Positions 35,785 through 45,368 of a stretch of 64,000 nt of DNA are shown piece after piece. The DNA lies in NCBI RefSeq assembly GCF_001723355.1, contig NZ_LPWE01000010.1, positions 372,001-436,000 on the forward strand, read 5' to 3'. The stretch is from Methyloceanibacter stevinii. Its GTDB lineage: Bacteria > Pseudomonadota > Alphaproteobacteria > Rhizobiales > Methyloligellaceae. The notes under the pieces were generated by a model. It had not been told where the DNA came from, did no database searches, and was given only the letters and a program-made list of their open reading frames with translations. The stretch's first letter is position 1. The number at the start of each line of letters is the position of its first letter. The translations under genes and the position numbers were made by a program.

Positions 35785-36501
35785 TCACGCAGCGGACTCC
35801 ACCAGCGCGATGAGATCCTCCTCACGCGCATATGGGGGAACGCGTGCTTCGACGCCCAAGGGCACGACGGCCTCTGCTATCGCCTTGGACAAGCAATAGC
35901 AAACGAGTCCCTTAACTTGTGTGACGAGGCCGTAGCGCTGGATGAGTCTGGCGAATGCGCGCGCGGTCCGCGGCGACAACAAGAGCACGCCGTCCACATC
36001 GCCCCGCTTGAGTTCCTCGACGATCTGCTCGCTCAGCTCCTCGACGGGGTGCGAGCGGTACAGGACGACCCGGCGCAACTCGAAGCCGTCTTCCTCGAGC
36101 GTGCCCTTCAGGTCGTAAGCCACCTTCTCCGCACCGATATGGAGCAGCGGACCGTGGTCGGGATGAACTTCCGTGCAGATGATCGGCGGCAGCCCCGCGC
36201 CCGTTCCGGGGCCGATGGTCACCTCGGTGAAGCCCAACTGCCGGGCCGCCCAGGCCGTCGCTTCGCCGACAGCGAATAGCGGCAGCTCGACCGCCTTGTC
36301 GCGTTCGGGATGGGTTCCGAGGGCGCGCAGCGCATTCCGGCTCGTAATGACGATCGCTTGCGCGCCGTTCAAATTCAGCGGGACGTCCTGGAGAAACTCG
36401 ATCTCGAGCAGCGGGGCCCGGACAGGCTCATGCCCCAACGCGGTCAGCGTCTCCGCTTCCCTTGTCGCATCCGGTTCTGGCCTCGTTACGAGCAAGCGCA
36501 T
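35785..36501 (-). CDS. hemD: Uroporphyrinogen-III synthase
   Basis: HemD closes and inverts ring D of hydroxymethylbilane to give uroporphyrinogen III, the branch point to heme and to the cobalamin pathway also present here. The 238-residue length is normal. Although the family is divergent, MRLLVTRPEPDATREAETLTALGHEPVRAPLL at the N-terminus (split here as family block 1), AIVITSRNALRAL and GVLLLSPRTARAFARLI are recognisable. It lies 9 bases after hemC on the minus strand and 88 bases before mic60. Confidence 0.9.
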   Translation of the reverse strand: MRLLVTRPEPDATREAETLTALGHEPVRAPLLEIEFLQDVPLNLNGAQAIVITSRNALRALGTHPERDKAVELPLFAVGEATAWAARQLGFTEVTIGPGTGAGLPPIICTEVHPDHGPLLHIGAEKVAYDLKGTLEEDGFELRRVVLYRSHPVEELSEQIVEELKRGDVDGVLLLSPRTARAFARLIQRYGLVTQVKGLVCYCLSKAIAEAVVPLGVEARVPPYAREEDLIALVESAA

Positions 36502-36510
36502 TCGGTCACA

Positions 36511-37434
36511 TCACGTCAGCTTGTCGAGGAACGCGGAGCCGGCACGGCCGCGCAAGTCCTCGCCGGCCTGGCGGCCGATTGCTTCTGCCTCGGCGCCGGG
36601 TCCGGTCGTTTCAACCTCGTGCCACTCTGCGCCGTCCGGAGAGAGAATCAACCCGCGAAACCGGATTGTGTCGCCCTCTACCACCGCGAGCCCCGCGATA
36701 GGGGTCCGGCACGAGCCGTCCAGCTCGGCAAGAAACGCCCGTTCGCAGGTGACGGCGGTCTGCGTCGCCGCATCGTTCAGCGGCTGCAACAGGCGCGCGC
36801 GCTCAGCATCATCACAGCGTGCAACGACGCCAATCGCACCTTGTGCGACAGCCGGCAGCATGTCGCCCACTGAAAGCACCGACGTGGCCGCATCGGTGAG
36901 GCCGAGCCGGTCGAGGCCCGCTTTGGCCAAGAGCGTAGCATCCGCGACGCCCTCGGCGAGTTTTCGCAGGCGCGTCTGAACATTGCCGCGAAAGTCGACG
37001 ACGCGCACGTCCGGGCGCGCCCGCTTGACCTGGGCGCCCCGGCGCAAGGAAGAGGTACCGACCACGGCGCCGGCAGGGAGCGCCGCCAAGGAGTCCGCGG
37101 ATGGACTGAGAAAGCGTCGCGCACGCGCGCGCGGCAGGACGGCAGCAAGACACAAACCTTCGGGAAGCTGCGTCGGCAGGTCCTTCATGGAATGCACGGC
37201 GAGCGCGATATCGCCACGAAGAAGGGCTTCGTCGATTTCCTTCGTGAACAGCCCCTTGCCGCCGAAATCGGCCAGCGGCTTGTCTTGGATTCGGTCGCCG
37301 CTGGTGGTGATGACGCTCAGCGACGCCGCGCCGAGCTCCAGGCCGTGATGGGCCGCGAGCCTGTCGCGCACGTGCTCGGCCTGCCAGAGGGCTAGGGGGC
37401 TGCCTCGTGTACCGATGGGAAGTGATGCGGGCAA
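36511..37434 (-). CDS. hemC: Porphobilinogen deaminase (hydroxymethylbilane synthase)
   Basis: HemC polymerises four porphobilinogens into hydroxymethylbilane. The 307-residue protein starts PIGTRGSPLALWQAEHV and carries GKGLFTKEIDEALL, AVHSMKDLP (catalytic Asp) and GTSSLRRGAQVKRARPD. FRGNVQTRLRKL follows, and the cofactor cysteine is in LDGSCRTPIAG (about residue 242). One segment is odd: where the family has a VRDAF block, this reading gives LPRARARRFLSP, while the next frame encodes VRDAF. Small compensating deletions at about 37112-37132 (a GC alternation and a T run) explain it. The catalytic residues are intact. Confidence 0.94.
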   Translation of the reverse strand: MPASLPIGTRGSPLALWQAEHVRDRLAAHHGLELGAASLSVITTSGDRIQDKPLADFGGKGLFTKEIDEALLRGDIALAVHSMKDLPTQLPEGLCLAAVLPRARARRFLSPSADSLAALPAGAVVGTSSLRRGAQVKRARPDVRVVDFRGNVQTRLRKLAEGVADATLLAKAGLDRLGLTDAATSVLSVGDMLPAVAQGAIGVVARCDDAERARLLQPLNDAATQTAVTCERAFLAELDGSCRTPIAGLAVVEGDTIRFRGLILSPDGAEWHEVETTGPGAEAEAIGRQAGEDLRGRAGSAFLDKLT

Positions 37435-37649
37435 GCTGCGAAAAATCCTCGCATTAACAATGGGCTGCGCGGGCGACTCACGGAGGGGAGTACCCCATTA
37501 TTGGACCGTTTCGCCAGCCCCTTCAATGTTCCCGGCGCAACGGCTAAGCCTCGAATGCCTCACGGCCACGACTGTCGCACCGCCTGCCTGTTGCGTATAA
37601 CAATGCCGCCCGGCTCTGGGCAGAACAACGTTGAGGCGGAACTGAAGCC

Positions 37650-38597
37650 ATGAGCGGCCTTCTCGCATTGCTCGACGACGTCGCCGCCATCGCCAAGATG
37701 GCCGCGGCGCAGGTCGACGACATCGCCGCGCATGCGGCGAAAGCCACGGGCAAGTCGGCGGGCGTGGTGGTGGACGATGCCGCCGTGACGCCGAAATACG
37801 TCACGGGTATCGCCGCAGCCCGCGAACTGCCCATGGTCGGCAAGATCGCCGCCGGGTCGATCGTGAGCAAGCTCGTGATCCTGTTGCCGGCGCTGCTCTT
37901 GCTTCAAGCGTTCGCGCCGTGGGTCATCGCACCGCTGCTGCTCCTCGGCGGCTGCTACCTCTGTTTCGAAGGCGCCGAGAAGATCTGGCATTGGATGCTC
38001 GGCCATCACGAGACCGAGCGCGACACGGAAAAGCCCGTCAGCGCCGCTCATCTCGAGGAGCAGCGGGTCAAGGGCGCGATCAAGACCGACTTCATCCTGT
38101 CGGCCGAAATCATGACCATCGCCTTGTCGACCATCGAGGTCGACAACCTCTGGACCCGCGCCGCGGTCTTGGCGGTCGTCGCGGTCGTGTTCACCATCAT
38201 GGTCTATGGTGCCGTCGCGCTGCTCGTGAAGGTCGACGATATCGGCTTGCATATGAGCCAGGAGGCGTCGCTGAAGTTTCTTCGTTCCTTTGGGCGCGGT
38301 CTCGTCGTGGCAATGCCCACAGTCCTCAATGTCATCTCGGTTGTCGGCACGATCGCCATGCTCTGGGTCGGCGGCAGCATCGTCGAGCACAGCCTTCACA
38401 CACTGCACGTCTCATGGCCGCACGACGCCACGGGCTGGATCGTGACGTCGCTGATCGGCGATGACGCGGGCGGTGCGCTCACCTGGATTGTCACCGCCAC
38501 GGTGCATGCCATCTTCGGCTTCCTGCTCGGATCGATCCTGATCCCGGTCGTGACGGTACTGCTTATGCCGATCGGTGTGCTATTTCCGGAGAAATGA
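37650..38597 (+). CDS. DUF808 (YedI-family) membrane protein
   Basis: A 315-residue inner-membrane protein of the DUF808/YedI family, whose function is not established. It starts [19 protein letters not shown], a strongly conserved family opening, followed by [13 protein letters not shown]. At least five hydrophobic segments follow (about residues 72-100, 152-185, 218-245, 275-300). It is divergent from hemC across 215 bases and its stop overlaps the tsaD ATG by 4 bases (ATGA), so it is co-expressed with tsaD. In many relatives tsaD directly faces hemC; here DUF808 is inserted between them. Confidence 0.88.
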   Translation: MSGLLALLDDVAAIAKMAAAQVDDIAAHAAKATGKSAGVVVDDAAVTPKYVTGIAAARELPMVGKIAAGSIVSKLVILLPALLLLQAFAPWVIAPLLLLGGCYLCFEGAEKIWHWMLGHHETERDTEKPVSAAHLEEQRVKGAIKTDFILSAEIMTIALSTIEVDNLWTRAAVLAVVAVVFTIMVYGAVALLVKVDDIGLHMSQEASLKFLRSFGRGLVVAMPTVLNVISVVGTIAMLWVGGSIVEHSLHTLHVSWPHDATGWIVTSLIGDDAGGALTWIVTATVHAIFGFLLGSILIPVVTVLLMPIGVLFPEK

Positions 38598-39676
38598 ACC
38601 GGACACCGCTCACGCTCCTTGGTATCGAAACCAGCTGCGACGAGACCGCCGCCGCGGTCGTGCGTCTTCGCACCGATGGCTGCGGCGAGATTGTCGCCAA
38701 CGTCGTCCGCGCCCAGCTCGACCTTCATGCCGCCTATGGCGGCGTCGTGCCGGAGATCGCCGCGCGCGCCCATGTGGACTTGCTGGAGCCCGCGATCAAA
38801 CAGGCCATGGCGGAGGCCGCGCTCGACTTTGGCGACCTCGACGGCGTGGCCGCCGCCGCCGGTCCCGGCTTGATCGGTGGCGTCATTGTCGGCCTGACCA
38901 CCGCGAAGGCCATCGCGCTCGGCTGCGGAAAGCCGTTCGTCGCGGTCAACCATCTGGAAGCCCATGCGCTCAGCCCCGGCCTGACGGACAATGTCCATCC
39001 GCCGTATCTGCTCCTGCTCGTCTCGGGCGGGCACACGCAGCTGGTCGTCGTGAACGATGTAGGCTCGTACACCCGGCTCGGCACCACGCTCGATGACGCC
39101 CTCGGCGAAGCCTTCGACAAGGCCGCCAAGCTGCTTGGGCTCGGCTATCCGGGCGGGCCGGACGTCGAGCGCTGGGCCGCGCGCGGGGCTCCCACCATTC
39201 CGCTGCCGCGCCCCATGATGGGGCGGCCGGAGCCGCATTTTTCGCTCGCCGGCCTCAAGACGGCGCTGCGCCAGGAGGCCATGGCCCGAGAACCTCTCAG
39301 CGAGCAGGATGTCGCCGATCTTTGCGCCAGTTTCCAGGAAGCTGTCGGCGATGTGGTCCGGGACCGCGTCACCCGGGGCATGGACCTGTTCGAGGACCTC
39401 GTCCCCCCAGACACGGCGCTGACGCTCGTCGCCGCGGGCGGTGTCGCGGCCAACGGGGCGCTCCGGGCCGCGCTCGGTGAGGTGGCGGCGGCGCGCGGCT
39501 ACCGGCTGGTGGTACCGCCCCCGCATCTGTGCACGGACAACGCCGCCATGATCGCCTGGGCCGGCGCTCAGCGGCTGGCGCGCGGCCTCACGGACGATAT
39601 GGGCACGCCAGCGCGCGCTCGCTGGCCACTCGACCCGGACGCGGCGCCGGCGCTCGGCGCTGGCGTGAAGGCCTAA
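38594..39676 (+). CDS. tsaD: tRNA N6-threonylcarbamoyladenosine transferase TsaD
   Basis: TsaD transfers the threonylcarbamoyl group to A37 of ANN-decoding tRNAs, working with TsaB and TsaE. Family motifs in order are [15 protein letters not shown] and the metal/substrate segment [13 protein letters not shown]. These are followed by [36 protein letters not shown] and [14 protein letters not shown]. Length of 360 residues is typical. The ATG overlaps the DUF808 stop. It heads the conserved tsaD-gpsA-yciI-EVE group. Confidence 0.95.
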   Translation: MNRTPLTLLGIETSCDETAAAVVRLRTDGCGEIVANVVRAQLDLHAAYGGVVPEIAARAHVDLLEPAIKQAMAEAALDFGDLDGVAAAAGPGLIGGVIVGLTTAKAIALGCGKPFVAVNHLEAHALSPGLTDNVHPPYLLLLVSGGHTQLVVVNDVGSYTRLGTTLDDALGEAFDKAAKLLGLGYPGGPDVERWAARGAPTIPLPRPMMGRPEPHFSLAGLKTALRQEAMAREPLSEQDVADLCASFQEAVGDVVRDRVTRGMDLFEDLVPPDTALTLVAAGGVAANGALRAALGEVAAARGYRLVVPPPHLCTDNAAMIAWAGAQRLARGLTDDMGTPARARWPLDPDAAPALGAGVKA

Positions 39677-39736
39677 CGCCGCATTCGGCGCTTTTTCGTC
39701 CACGCGGAGAGCGAATCTGCGCTAAAACCGGTCGCC

Positions 39737-40744
39737 GTGACTGGCAGGCAGCTTCAGACGATCGGCATTGTGGGCGGCGGCGCGTGGGGAACGGCCCTCG
39801 CGACCGTGGCACGGCGTGCGGGCCGCGACGTGCTCTTGTGGGCCCACGAGCCCGAAACCGTCGCCGCGATCAATCAAACCCACGCCAATCCCACCTATCT
39901 GCCGGGCGTCGATCTCGACCCGGCCATCGAAGCGACGTCGCAACTGAGCGAGGTGGCGACCTGCGATGCGCTTCTGATCGTGAGCCCTGCGCAGCACCTG
40001 CGCGATATCCTCGGCGCCTTGCAGCCCTATACGCGGACCGGGCAACCGCTCGTCCTGTGTTGCAAGGGCATCGAGCAGTCGACCGGCCTGCTGATGTCGC
40101 AAGTGGCCGCCGACGTGATGCAGGGCGCGACGATCGCCGTTCTGTCCGGCCCGAGTTTTGCCGCGGAGGCCGCCCGCGAATTGCCCGTCGCCGTGACCCT
40201 TGCGACAGGCGCGGAAGATCTCGGGCGCGACCTCTCCCATGCGCTCCACGCGCCGGCCTTCCGCTGTTATTGGAGCGGCGACGTGGTCGGTGCGGAGATC
40301 GGCGGCGCCGTCAAGAATGTCTACGCCATCGCCGCCGGCATCGTCGTCGGTAAGGAACTCGGCAGCAGCGCCCAAGCCGGGCTCATCACCCGCAGCTTCG
40401 CGGAGATGGCGCGCTTCGGCGTGGCGATGGGCGCCGCGCTCGAAACGCTGATCGGCTTGTCGGGCCTGGGCGACCTCGTACTCACCTGCGGCAGCGAGCA
40501 GTCGCGCAACATGTCCCTCGGCATCGCCTTGGGCCGGGGCGCCACGACGGCGGAAGTCCTGTCGGAGCGCTTGTCCGTGACCGAGGGGGTGGCGACGGCG
40601 CAAGCCATGGTGGAGATCGCCCGGGCGCGGGGCATAGAGCTGCCCATCGCCGAGGCGGTCCATGCCATTGTAAGCGGCGAGATGGGTGTCGATGCTGCAA
40701 TCGACGCCCTGCTCTCGCGCCCCTTACGCTCCGAGACCGAATGA
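39737..40744 (+). CDS. gpsA: Glycerol-3-phosphate dehydrogenase [NAD(P)+] GpsA
   Basis: GpsA reduces dihydroxyacetone phosphate to sn-glycerol 3-phosphate for phospholipid synthesis. The 335-residue protein has the Rossmann motif IGIVGGGAWGTALA. It also carries LVLCCKGIE, LSGPSFAAEAARELPVAV and the catalytic lysine region GAVKNVYAIAAGIVVG. TRSFAEMARFG and SGLGDLVLTC complete the family pattern. The start is GTG 39737, 60 bases after tsaD. Confidence 0.95.
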   Translation: MTGRQLQTIGIVGGGAWGTALATVARRAGRDVLLWAHEPETVAAINQTHANPTYLPGVDLDPAIEATSQLSEVATCDALLIVSPAQHLRDILGALQPYTRTGQPLVLCCKGIEQSTGLLMSQVAADVMQGATIAVLSGPSFAAEAARELPVAVTLATGAEDLGRDLSHALHAPAFRCYWSGDVVGAEIGGAVKNVYAIAAGIVVGKELGSSAQAGLITRSFAEMARFGVAMGAALETLIGLSGLGDLVLTCGSEQSRNMSLGIALGRGATTAEVLSERLSVTEGVATAQAMVEIARARGIELPIAEAVHAIVSGEMGVDAAIDALLSRPLRSETE

Positions 40745-40797
40745 CGGAACAGCGCGCCGCGACAACGGCGCCGGATACATACTTGAGGGAGGCCTGA

Positions 40798-41088
40798 ATG
40801 TATTTCGCGTTCATCTGCACCGACAAGCCGGACGGATTGCCCATCCGCAAGGCGCACCGCCCCGAACACCTGGCTTACCTCCAGGGATTGGGGGACGCCC
40901 TGAAATTTGCCGGTCCCTTCACGGCCGAGGACGGCGAGACCATGACCGGAAGCCTCGTCGTGATCGAAGCGCCCTCGCTCGCTGACGCCCAAGCGATCGC
41001 CGACAAGGATCCTTTCGCCAAGGCCGGCCTGTTCGCCTCGGTCGACATCCGCCCTTGGAAGTGGTCTCTCGGAAAGCCGGAAGAATAG
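40798..41088 (+). CDS. YciI-family protein
   Basis: A 96-residue single-domain YciI-like protein. The family has a ferredoxin-like fold with a conserved His/Asp pair; here the histidine is in KAHRPEHLAYLQGL and the aspartate in IADKDPFAKAGLF. Catalytic function is not established for most members. A GGAGG site precedes the ATG. It lies 53 bases after gpsA and 13 bases before the EVE-domain gene, a grouping common in related alphaproteobacteria. Confidence 0.9.
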   Translation: MYFAFICTDKPDGLPIRKAHRPEHLAYLQGLGDALKFAGPFTAEDGETMTGSLVVIEAPSLADAQAIADKDPFAKAGLFASVDIRPWKWSLGKPEE

Positions 41089-41101
41089 GCGCGGAGGTTC
41101 G

Positions 41102-41533
41102 ATGGCGTATTGGCTGATGAAGTCCGAACCCGGCACGTGGTCGTGGGAGGATCAAAAGAAAGAAGGCGCGAAGGGCGCCGAGTGGGACGGCGTGCGCAAC
41201 TACCAGGCCCGCAACAACATGCGCGCGATGAAGAAAGGCGATCTCGCCTTCTTCTACCACTCGATCGGCGAGAAGGCGTGCGTGGGGATTGTCAAGGTCG
41301 TTGTCGAGGCGCACCCGGACTCGACGGACACCACGGGGAAATGGGAATGCGTAGACGTCGCCGCCGTCGAGGATCTCCCGAGGCCCGTGACGCTGGACGA
41401 GATCAAGGCCACGCCGACACTCGCCGACATGGTCCTCGTCAACAACTCGCGCTTGTCCGTGCAACCGGTGACTGCAGCCGAGTGGAAAGCCGTGTGCACA
41501 CTGGCGGGGCTAGAGAATCCGCCGACGGCCTAG
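41102..41533 (+). CDS. EVE-domain protein
   Basis: A 143-residue EVE-domain protein (PUA-like fold), a family thought to bind modified nucleic-acid bases. The opening YWLMKSEPGTWSWEDQ, then WDGVRNYQARNNMRAMKKGDLAFFYHS and ACVGIVKVV are the family signature. The GCGGAGG site supports ATG 41102. It ends the tsaD-gpsA-yciI-EVE run. In other bacteria EVE proteins are sometimes fused to restriction enzymes, but here the neighbours are housekeeping genes. Confidence 0.92.
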   Translation: MAYWLMKSEPGTWSWEDQKKEGAKGAEWDGVRNYQARNNMRAMKKGDLAFFYHSIGEKACVGIVKVVVEAHPDSTDTTGKWECVDVAAVEDLPRPVTLDEIKATPTLADMVLVNNSRLSVQPVTAAEWKAVCTLAGLENPPTA

Positions 41534-41604
41534 TGCTCTCGCCGCTTTTTCTGCGTTAAGGTCTTCCCGAACAAGACAGCCGCGATGGCTGCGGGGAGGT
41601 AAAC

Positions 41605-42018
41605 ATGGCATTCGCAGGGGCGAACTATTTGGCCGTCGTGGTCGCCGCGCTGGCGGGATTCGGTGTCGGCGCGATCTGGTACACGGTTTTCGGTAAGGCT
41701 TGGCTCGATGCGCTCGGCAAGACCAAGGACGAACTGAAAGCCGAAGGCGGCGCCAAAGCCGTGCCCTTCGTGATCGCGCTTGTCGCCAACTTGGTGATGG
41801 CGATCATGCTGTCCGGACTGATGGGACACCTCGGCAACGTTACGATCCGGGGCGGGCTCATCAGCGGCTTCTTCATTTGGATCGGCTTCGTCATCACGAC
41901 CATGGGCGTCAACCACGCCTTCAGCGGCGCCAGCACCAAACTCACCGCCATAGACGGCGGCCATTGGCTCGCCGTGCTCTTGGTCATGGGCGCGATCATC
42001 GGCGCCTTCGGGGTCTAG
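41605..42018 (+). CDS. DUF1761 membrane protein
   Basis: A 137-residue inner-membrane protein of the DUF1761 family, function unknown. Four hydrophobic segments are visible: residues 6-24, 48-70, 78-98 and 118-136. The loop WYTVFGKAWLDALGKTKDEL after the first segment is the conserved family region. A GGAGG site sits 5-6 bases before the ATG. It is a single gene between the EVE gene and acs. Confidence 0.85.
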   Translation: MAFAGANYLAVVVAALAGFGVGAIWYTVFGKAWLDALGKTKDELKAEGGAKAVPFVIALVANLVMAIMLSGLMGHLGNVTIRGGLISGFFIWIGFVITTMGVNHAFSGASTKLTAIDGGHWLAVLLVMGAIIGAFGV

Positions 42019-42160
42019 GCTAACCCTCGGGGATTTAGACGAAAGTCGGTCAGACGAAAGGATGACCAACAGCCCCTTCTCCACCGCCCCGCATGGCGGC
42101 ATAATGTCCCACACAAAACGCCGTTGAAGGCTACTCGCGTACCAGGGAGGAAACGGACCG

Positions 42161-44128
42161 ATGTCCGAGCATAAGGTCTACAAACTCGACCCCGTCGAAG
42201 TGTCCGACGCGTGGAAAGAACACGCCTACATCGACAACGATAAATACCTCGCGCTCTACAAAGAGAGCGTCGAGGACCCGGACACCTTTTGGGGACGCGA
42301 AGGACAGCGCCTCGATTGGATCAAGCCCTACACGCGCGTCAAGAATTCGACGTTCGCGTACCCGGACGCTTCCATCAAATGGTTCGAGGACGGAACACTT
42401 AACGTCTCGGCGAACTGCACCGACCGGCACCTTGCGAAACGTGCAGACCAGACGGCCATTATTTGGGAGCCGGACGATCCGGAGACCCCTGCCCAGCACA
42501 TCACCTACCGCGAGCTGCACGACAATGTTTGCCGTCTCGCCAACGTGCTGAAGGCGCAGGGCGTCAAGCGCGGCGATCGCGTCACGATCTATCTTCCGAT
42601 GATTCCCGCCGCGGCCTACGCCATGCTGGCCTGTGCGCGCATCGGCGCCATCCACTCCATCGTGTTCGGCGGCTTCTCGCCGGATTCTCTCGCAGGCCGC
42701 GTCGAGGACTGCAAGTCGGCCGTGATCATCACCTCCGACGAAGGACGTCGCGGCGGGCGCAGCGTTCCGCTCAAGGCCAATGCCGACGCCGCCGCGGATA
42801 AGAGCGGTCATGTCGAGAAGATCCTGGTGGTGCGCCACACGGGCGGCGATATTCCGTGGACGGAGGGGCGGGATATTTGGCTGGACGAGGCGATGGCCGA
42901 AGCGAGCCCGGATTGTCCGCCGGAAGAGATGAACGCCGAGGACCCGCTATTTATTCTGTATACGTCCGGTTCGACCGGCGCGCCAAAGGGCGTCGTCCAC
43001 TGCTCGGGCGGCTATCTCGTCTATACGTCGATGACCCACCAATACGTCTTCGACTATCACGACGGCGATGTCTATTGGTGCACGGCGGATGTGGGATGGG
43101 TCACCGGCCACAGCTATATCGTCTACGGACCGCTAGCGAACGGCGCGACCACCTTGATGTTTGAGGGCGTGCCCAACTACCCGGACGCCTCGCGGTTCTG
43201 GCAGGTCGTGGACAAACACAACGTCAGCATCTTCTACACCGCACCGACGGCAATTCGGGCGCTGATGGGCGCGGGCGACGACTATGTGAAGTCGACGAGC
43301 CGCAAGTCGCTGCGCTTGCTGGGCTCGGTGGGCGAACCGATCAACCCGGAAGCCTGGGAGTGGTACTATCACGTGATCGGAGAAATGCGCTGTCCCATCG
43401 TGGACACGTGGTGGCAGACCGAAACCGGCGGCGTGCTGATCACACCGCTGCCGGGCGCAACGAAGCTGAAGCCCGGCTCGGCGACGCGTCCGTTCTTTGG
43501 TGTGCAGCCCGCCCTGGTCGATTCGGAAGGCAGCATGATCGAGGGGCCGGGACAGGGCAATCTCGTCATCCTCGACTCGTGGCCCAGCATGATGCGCACG
43601 GTCTACGGCGACCATAAGCGCTTCGTCGACACGTATTTCTCCGCCTACAAGGGGATGTACTTCACCGGCGACGGCTGCCGGCGCGACGAGGACGACTATT
43701 ACTGGATCACCGGGCGCGTGGACGACGTGATCAACGTCTCGGGCCACCGCATGGGAACGGCCGAGGTAGAATCGGCCCTCGTGGCTCATCCGAAAGTCTC
43801 CGAGGCGGCGGCCGTGGGCTTCCCTCACGACATCAAGGGGCAGGGCATCTATTGCTACGTGACCCTGATGGCCGGCGAGCACGAGATCGATACGCTCAAG
43901 AAGGAGCTGCGCGACTGGGTCCGCAATGAGATCGGCCCCATCGCCGCCCCGGACCACATCCAGTTTGCACCGGGACTGCCCAAGACGCGCTCCGGAAAGA
44001 TCATGCGGCGCATCTTGCGGAAGATTGCCGAGGACGAGTACGGCAATCTGGGCGACACCTCCACGCTGGCGGATCCGACCGTCGTTTCTCATCTGATCGA
44101 GAACCGGCAGAACCGGCGCGTCAGCTAA
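42161..44128 (+). CDS. acs: Acetyl-CoA synthetase Acs
   Basis: AMP-forming acetate-CoA ligase, 655 residues, the high-affinity route of acetate activation. Motifs seen are [17 protein letters not shown] (AMP/phosphate loop), [68 protein letters not shown] and the C-terminal [13 protein letters not shown], whose lysine is the usual acetylation site. A GGAGG site precedes ATG 42161. With AckA-Pta at 24-26 kb the window encodes both classical acetate-activating routes. Confidence 0.96.
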   Translation: MSEHKVYKLDPVEVSDAWKEHAYIDNDKYLALYKESVEDPDTFWGREGQRLDWIKPYTRVKNSTFAYPDASIKWFEDGTLNVSANCTDRHLAKRADQTAIIWEPDDPETPAQHITYRELHDNVCRLANVLKAQGVKRGDRVTIYLPMIPAAAYAMLACARIGAIHSIVFGGFSPDSLAGRVEDCKSAVIITSDEGRRGGRSVPLKANADAAADKSGHVEKILVVRHTGGDIPWTEGRDIWLDEAMAEASPDCPPEEMNAEDPLFILYTSGSTGAPKGVVHCSGGYLVYTSMTHQYVFDYHDGDVYWCTADVGWVTGHSYIVYGPLANGATTLMFEGVPNYPDASRFWQVVDKHNVSIFYTAPTAIRALMGAGDDYVKSTSRKSLRLLGSVGEPINPEAWEWYYHVIGEMRCPIVDTWWQTETGGVLITPLPGATKLKPGSATRPFFGVQPALVDSEGSMIEGPGQGNLVILDSWPSMMRTVYGDHKRFVDTYFSAYKGMYFTGDGCRRDEDDYYWITGRVDDVINVSGHRMGTAEVESALVAHPKVSEAAAVGFPHDIKGQGIYCYVTLMAGEHEIDTLKKELRDWVRNEIGPIAAPDHIQFAPGLPKTRSGKIMRRILRKIAEDEYGNLGDTSTLADPTVVSHLIENRQNRRVS

Positions 44129-44245
44129 AGGCCCGAAGGTCTCAATCGCAGCTATCTATCGGCCGGGCTCCCATGCCCGGCCGAACCGCGCTATGAACTT
44201 CGTAGGAGCCTCGTGCGGCGCGGGGCGGTTTCACGAGGATAGCGA

Positions 44246-44590
44246 ATGGTCTGGATCATGCGGGTGCTGGTGGCTGTTGCCTTGGCCCTGGGGCTCGTGA
44301 TCGTGATCGTGCTCCTGATCGGCAATGTGGGATCGGGGGACAGCGGCAGGGAGGTCACGGCGCTGACGGTTGGCAGCCGGACCGTCACGGTCGACGGCCA
44401 TTACGAAACGCTCAGCCAGGAATCGATTGCGGACGGCGTGAAGATCATCGTGGAGGGCCACGAGATCATGGTCACCGCCGATCAGCTTTCGGTGGACGGC
44501 AAGGCCCAGGTTCTGGAGCCGGAAGAGAACGTCACCGTCACCGTGTCCAAGAACGGCAATATCAAGGTGAAGCTCGAGCCGGAAAGCTAG
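44246..44590 (+). CDS. Small membrane-anchored protein, unknown
   Basis: A 114-residue protein I do not recognise. Residues 4-27 form one hydrophobic segment (VLVAVALALGLVIVIVLLIG) that should anchor it in the inner membrane with the rest in the periplasm. The remainder is a small beta-rich domain of alternating valines and threonines (REVTALTVGSRTVTVDGHYE, NVTVTVSKNGNIKVKLE). It lies 117 bases after acs and converges on the globin gene, with a hairpin between them. Codon use resembles its neighbours. Confidence 0.7.
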   Translation: MVWIMRVLVAVALALGLVIVIVLLIGNVGSGDSGREVTALTVGSRTVTVDGHYETLSQESIADGVKIIVEGHEIMVTADQLSVDGKAQVLEPEENVTVTVSKNGNIKVKLEPES

Positions 44591-44605
44591 GGCCCCGCAC
44601 ACGAC

Positions 44606-44632
44606 ATTGGGGCCCCGCCGGGAGGCCCCAAT
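44606..44632. terminator. Hairpin between convergent genes, possible bidirectional terminator
   Basis: ATTGGGGCC at 44606-44614 pairs perfectly with GGCCCCAAT at 44624-44632 across a 9-base loop. It lies between the stop of the small membrane protein (44590) and the stop of the globin gene (44668). No T-run follows on either strand, so it would be an atypical terminator or a transcript-stabilising stem. Confidence 0.4.
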
Positions 44633-44667
44633 CGCAACGCATCTTCGAATTTCAGAAGGCGCCGGCT

Positions 44668-45147
44668 CTAGCCGGACATCACCTTCGCGAACTGGGCCAG
44701 CATGGTGTTCCAGGCATCGCGCGTATCGCGGTCGAAGGACTTGTCGAGGGACCGCTCCAGCGTCCACACCAATGCGCGGGACATGGTGCGATAGTGACGC
44801 GCGCGAATGCCCATCTGCCGATGGCGGGTACCGAGCAATTTGAGCGTGGGTGCAAGGCCGTCTTCGTGGCCGAGCGAAATCATTGCGAGCTTGGCGCCGG
44901 CCGAGAATTTCCGGGCCTGCATCTCGACGGGACCGTCGAATTTCTTGCGAAGGCCGGGATCGAGGCGGAACAGCTTCAGGAAGAAGAGCTGAGCGACAAG
45001 GTCCAGAGCCGGCTCGAGGCGGAAAAAGCTGTTGAGAATCAAACGCTTTTGTTCCGTCGTCAGGTTTAGATCCTTGGACGCGGTGCTTCTCGCGCGGCGC
45101 GTGGATTTCTTGGGCGCAGCATCCGAAACGTGCAGTGCGGCTGGCAT
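44668..45147 (-). CDS. Single-domain bacterial globin
   Basis: A 159-residue heme-binding globin of the flavohemoglobin/Vitreoscilla-like or protoglobin-related single-domain type. After a basic N-terminal extension (residues 1-27, KKSTRRARS), the globin core starts LNLTTEQKRLILNSFFRLEPALDLVAQLFFLKLF. The proximal histidine is most likely in LLGTRHRQMGIRARHY, followed by RTMSRALVWTLERSL, the usual G/H helix pattern. An AAGGAG site precedes ATG 45147. Oxygen or nitric-oxide sensing or scavenging is inferred only from the family. No reductase domain is attached. Confidence 0.8.
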   Translation of the reverse strand: MPAALHVSDAAPKKSTRRARSTASKDLNLTTEQKRLILNSFFRLEPALDLVAQLFFLKLFRLDPGLRKKFDGPVEMQARKFSAGAKLAMISLGHEDGLAPTLKLLGTRHRQMGIRARHYRTMSRALVWTLERSLDKSFDRDTRDAWNTMLAQFAKVMSG

Positions 45148-45368
45148 GTCGGGTTACTCCTTGAACTGAATTTTCGACAGAATGCGCAAACCGGATTGAT
45201 GAAGCGTTAAGGTAAGCGCGATCTTAAGTCGGCGACGCCGCGCAGGCGCAGCCGACCTCGATTTTCAACGCCCGCTCAAGCCCTTGCGCCGGGCCAATCC
45301 GCTCCCAACATATAAGAAGCCGCTGATTTCCGCGGTTTTTCGGACAGTCTACGGAGGCCACACCGTCC

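Noticed and set aside
34341-35813. A 490-codon plus-strand frame opposite mic60
   Set aside because: Arginine-rich antisense frame; the minus-strand Mic60 architecture is convincing.
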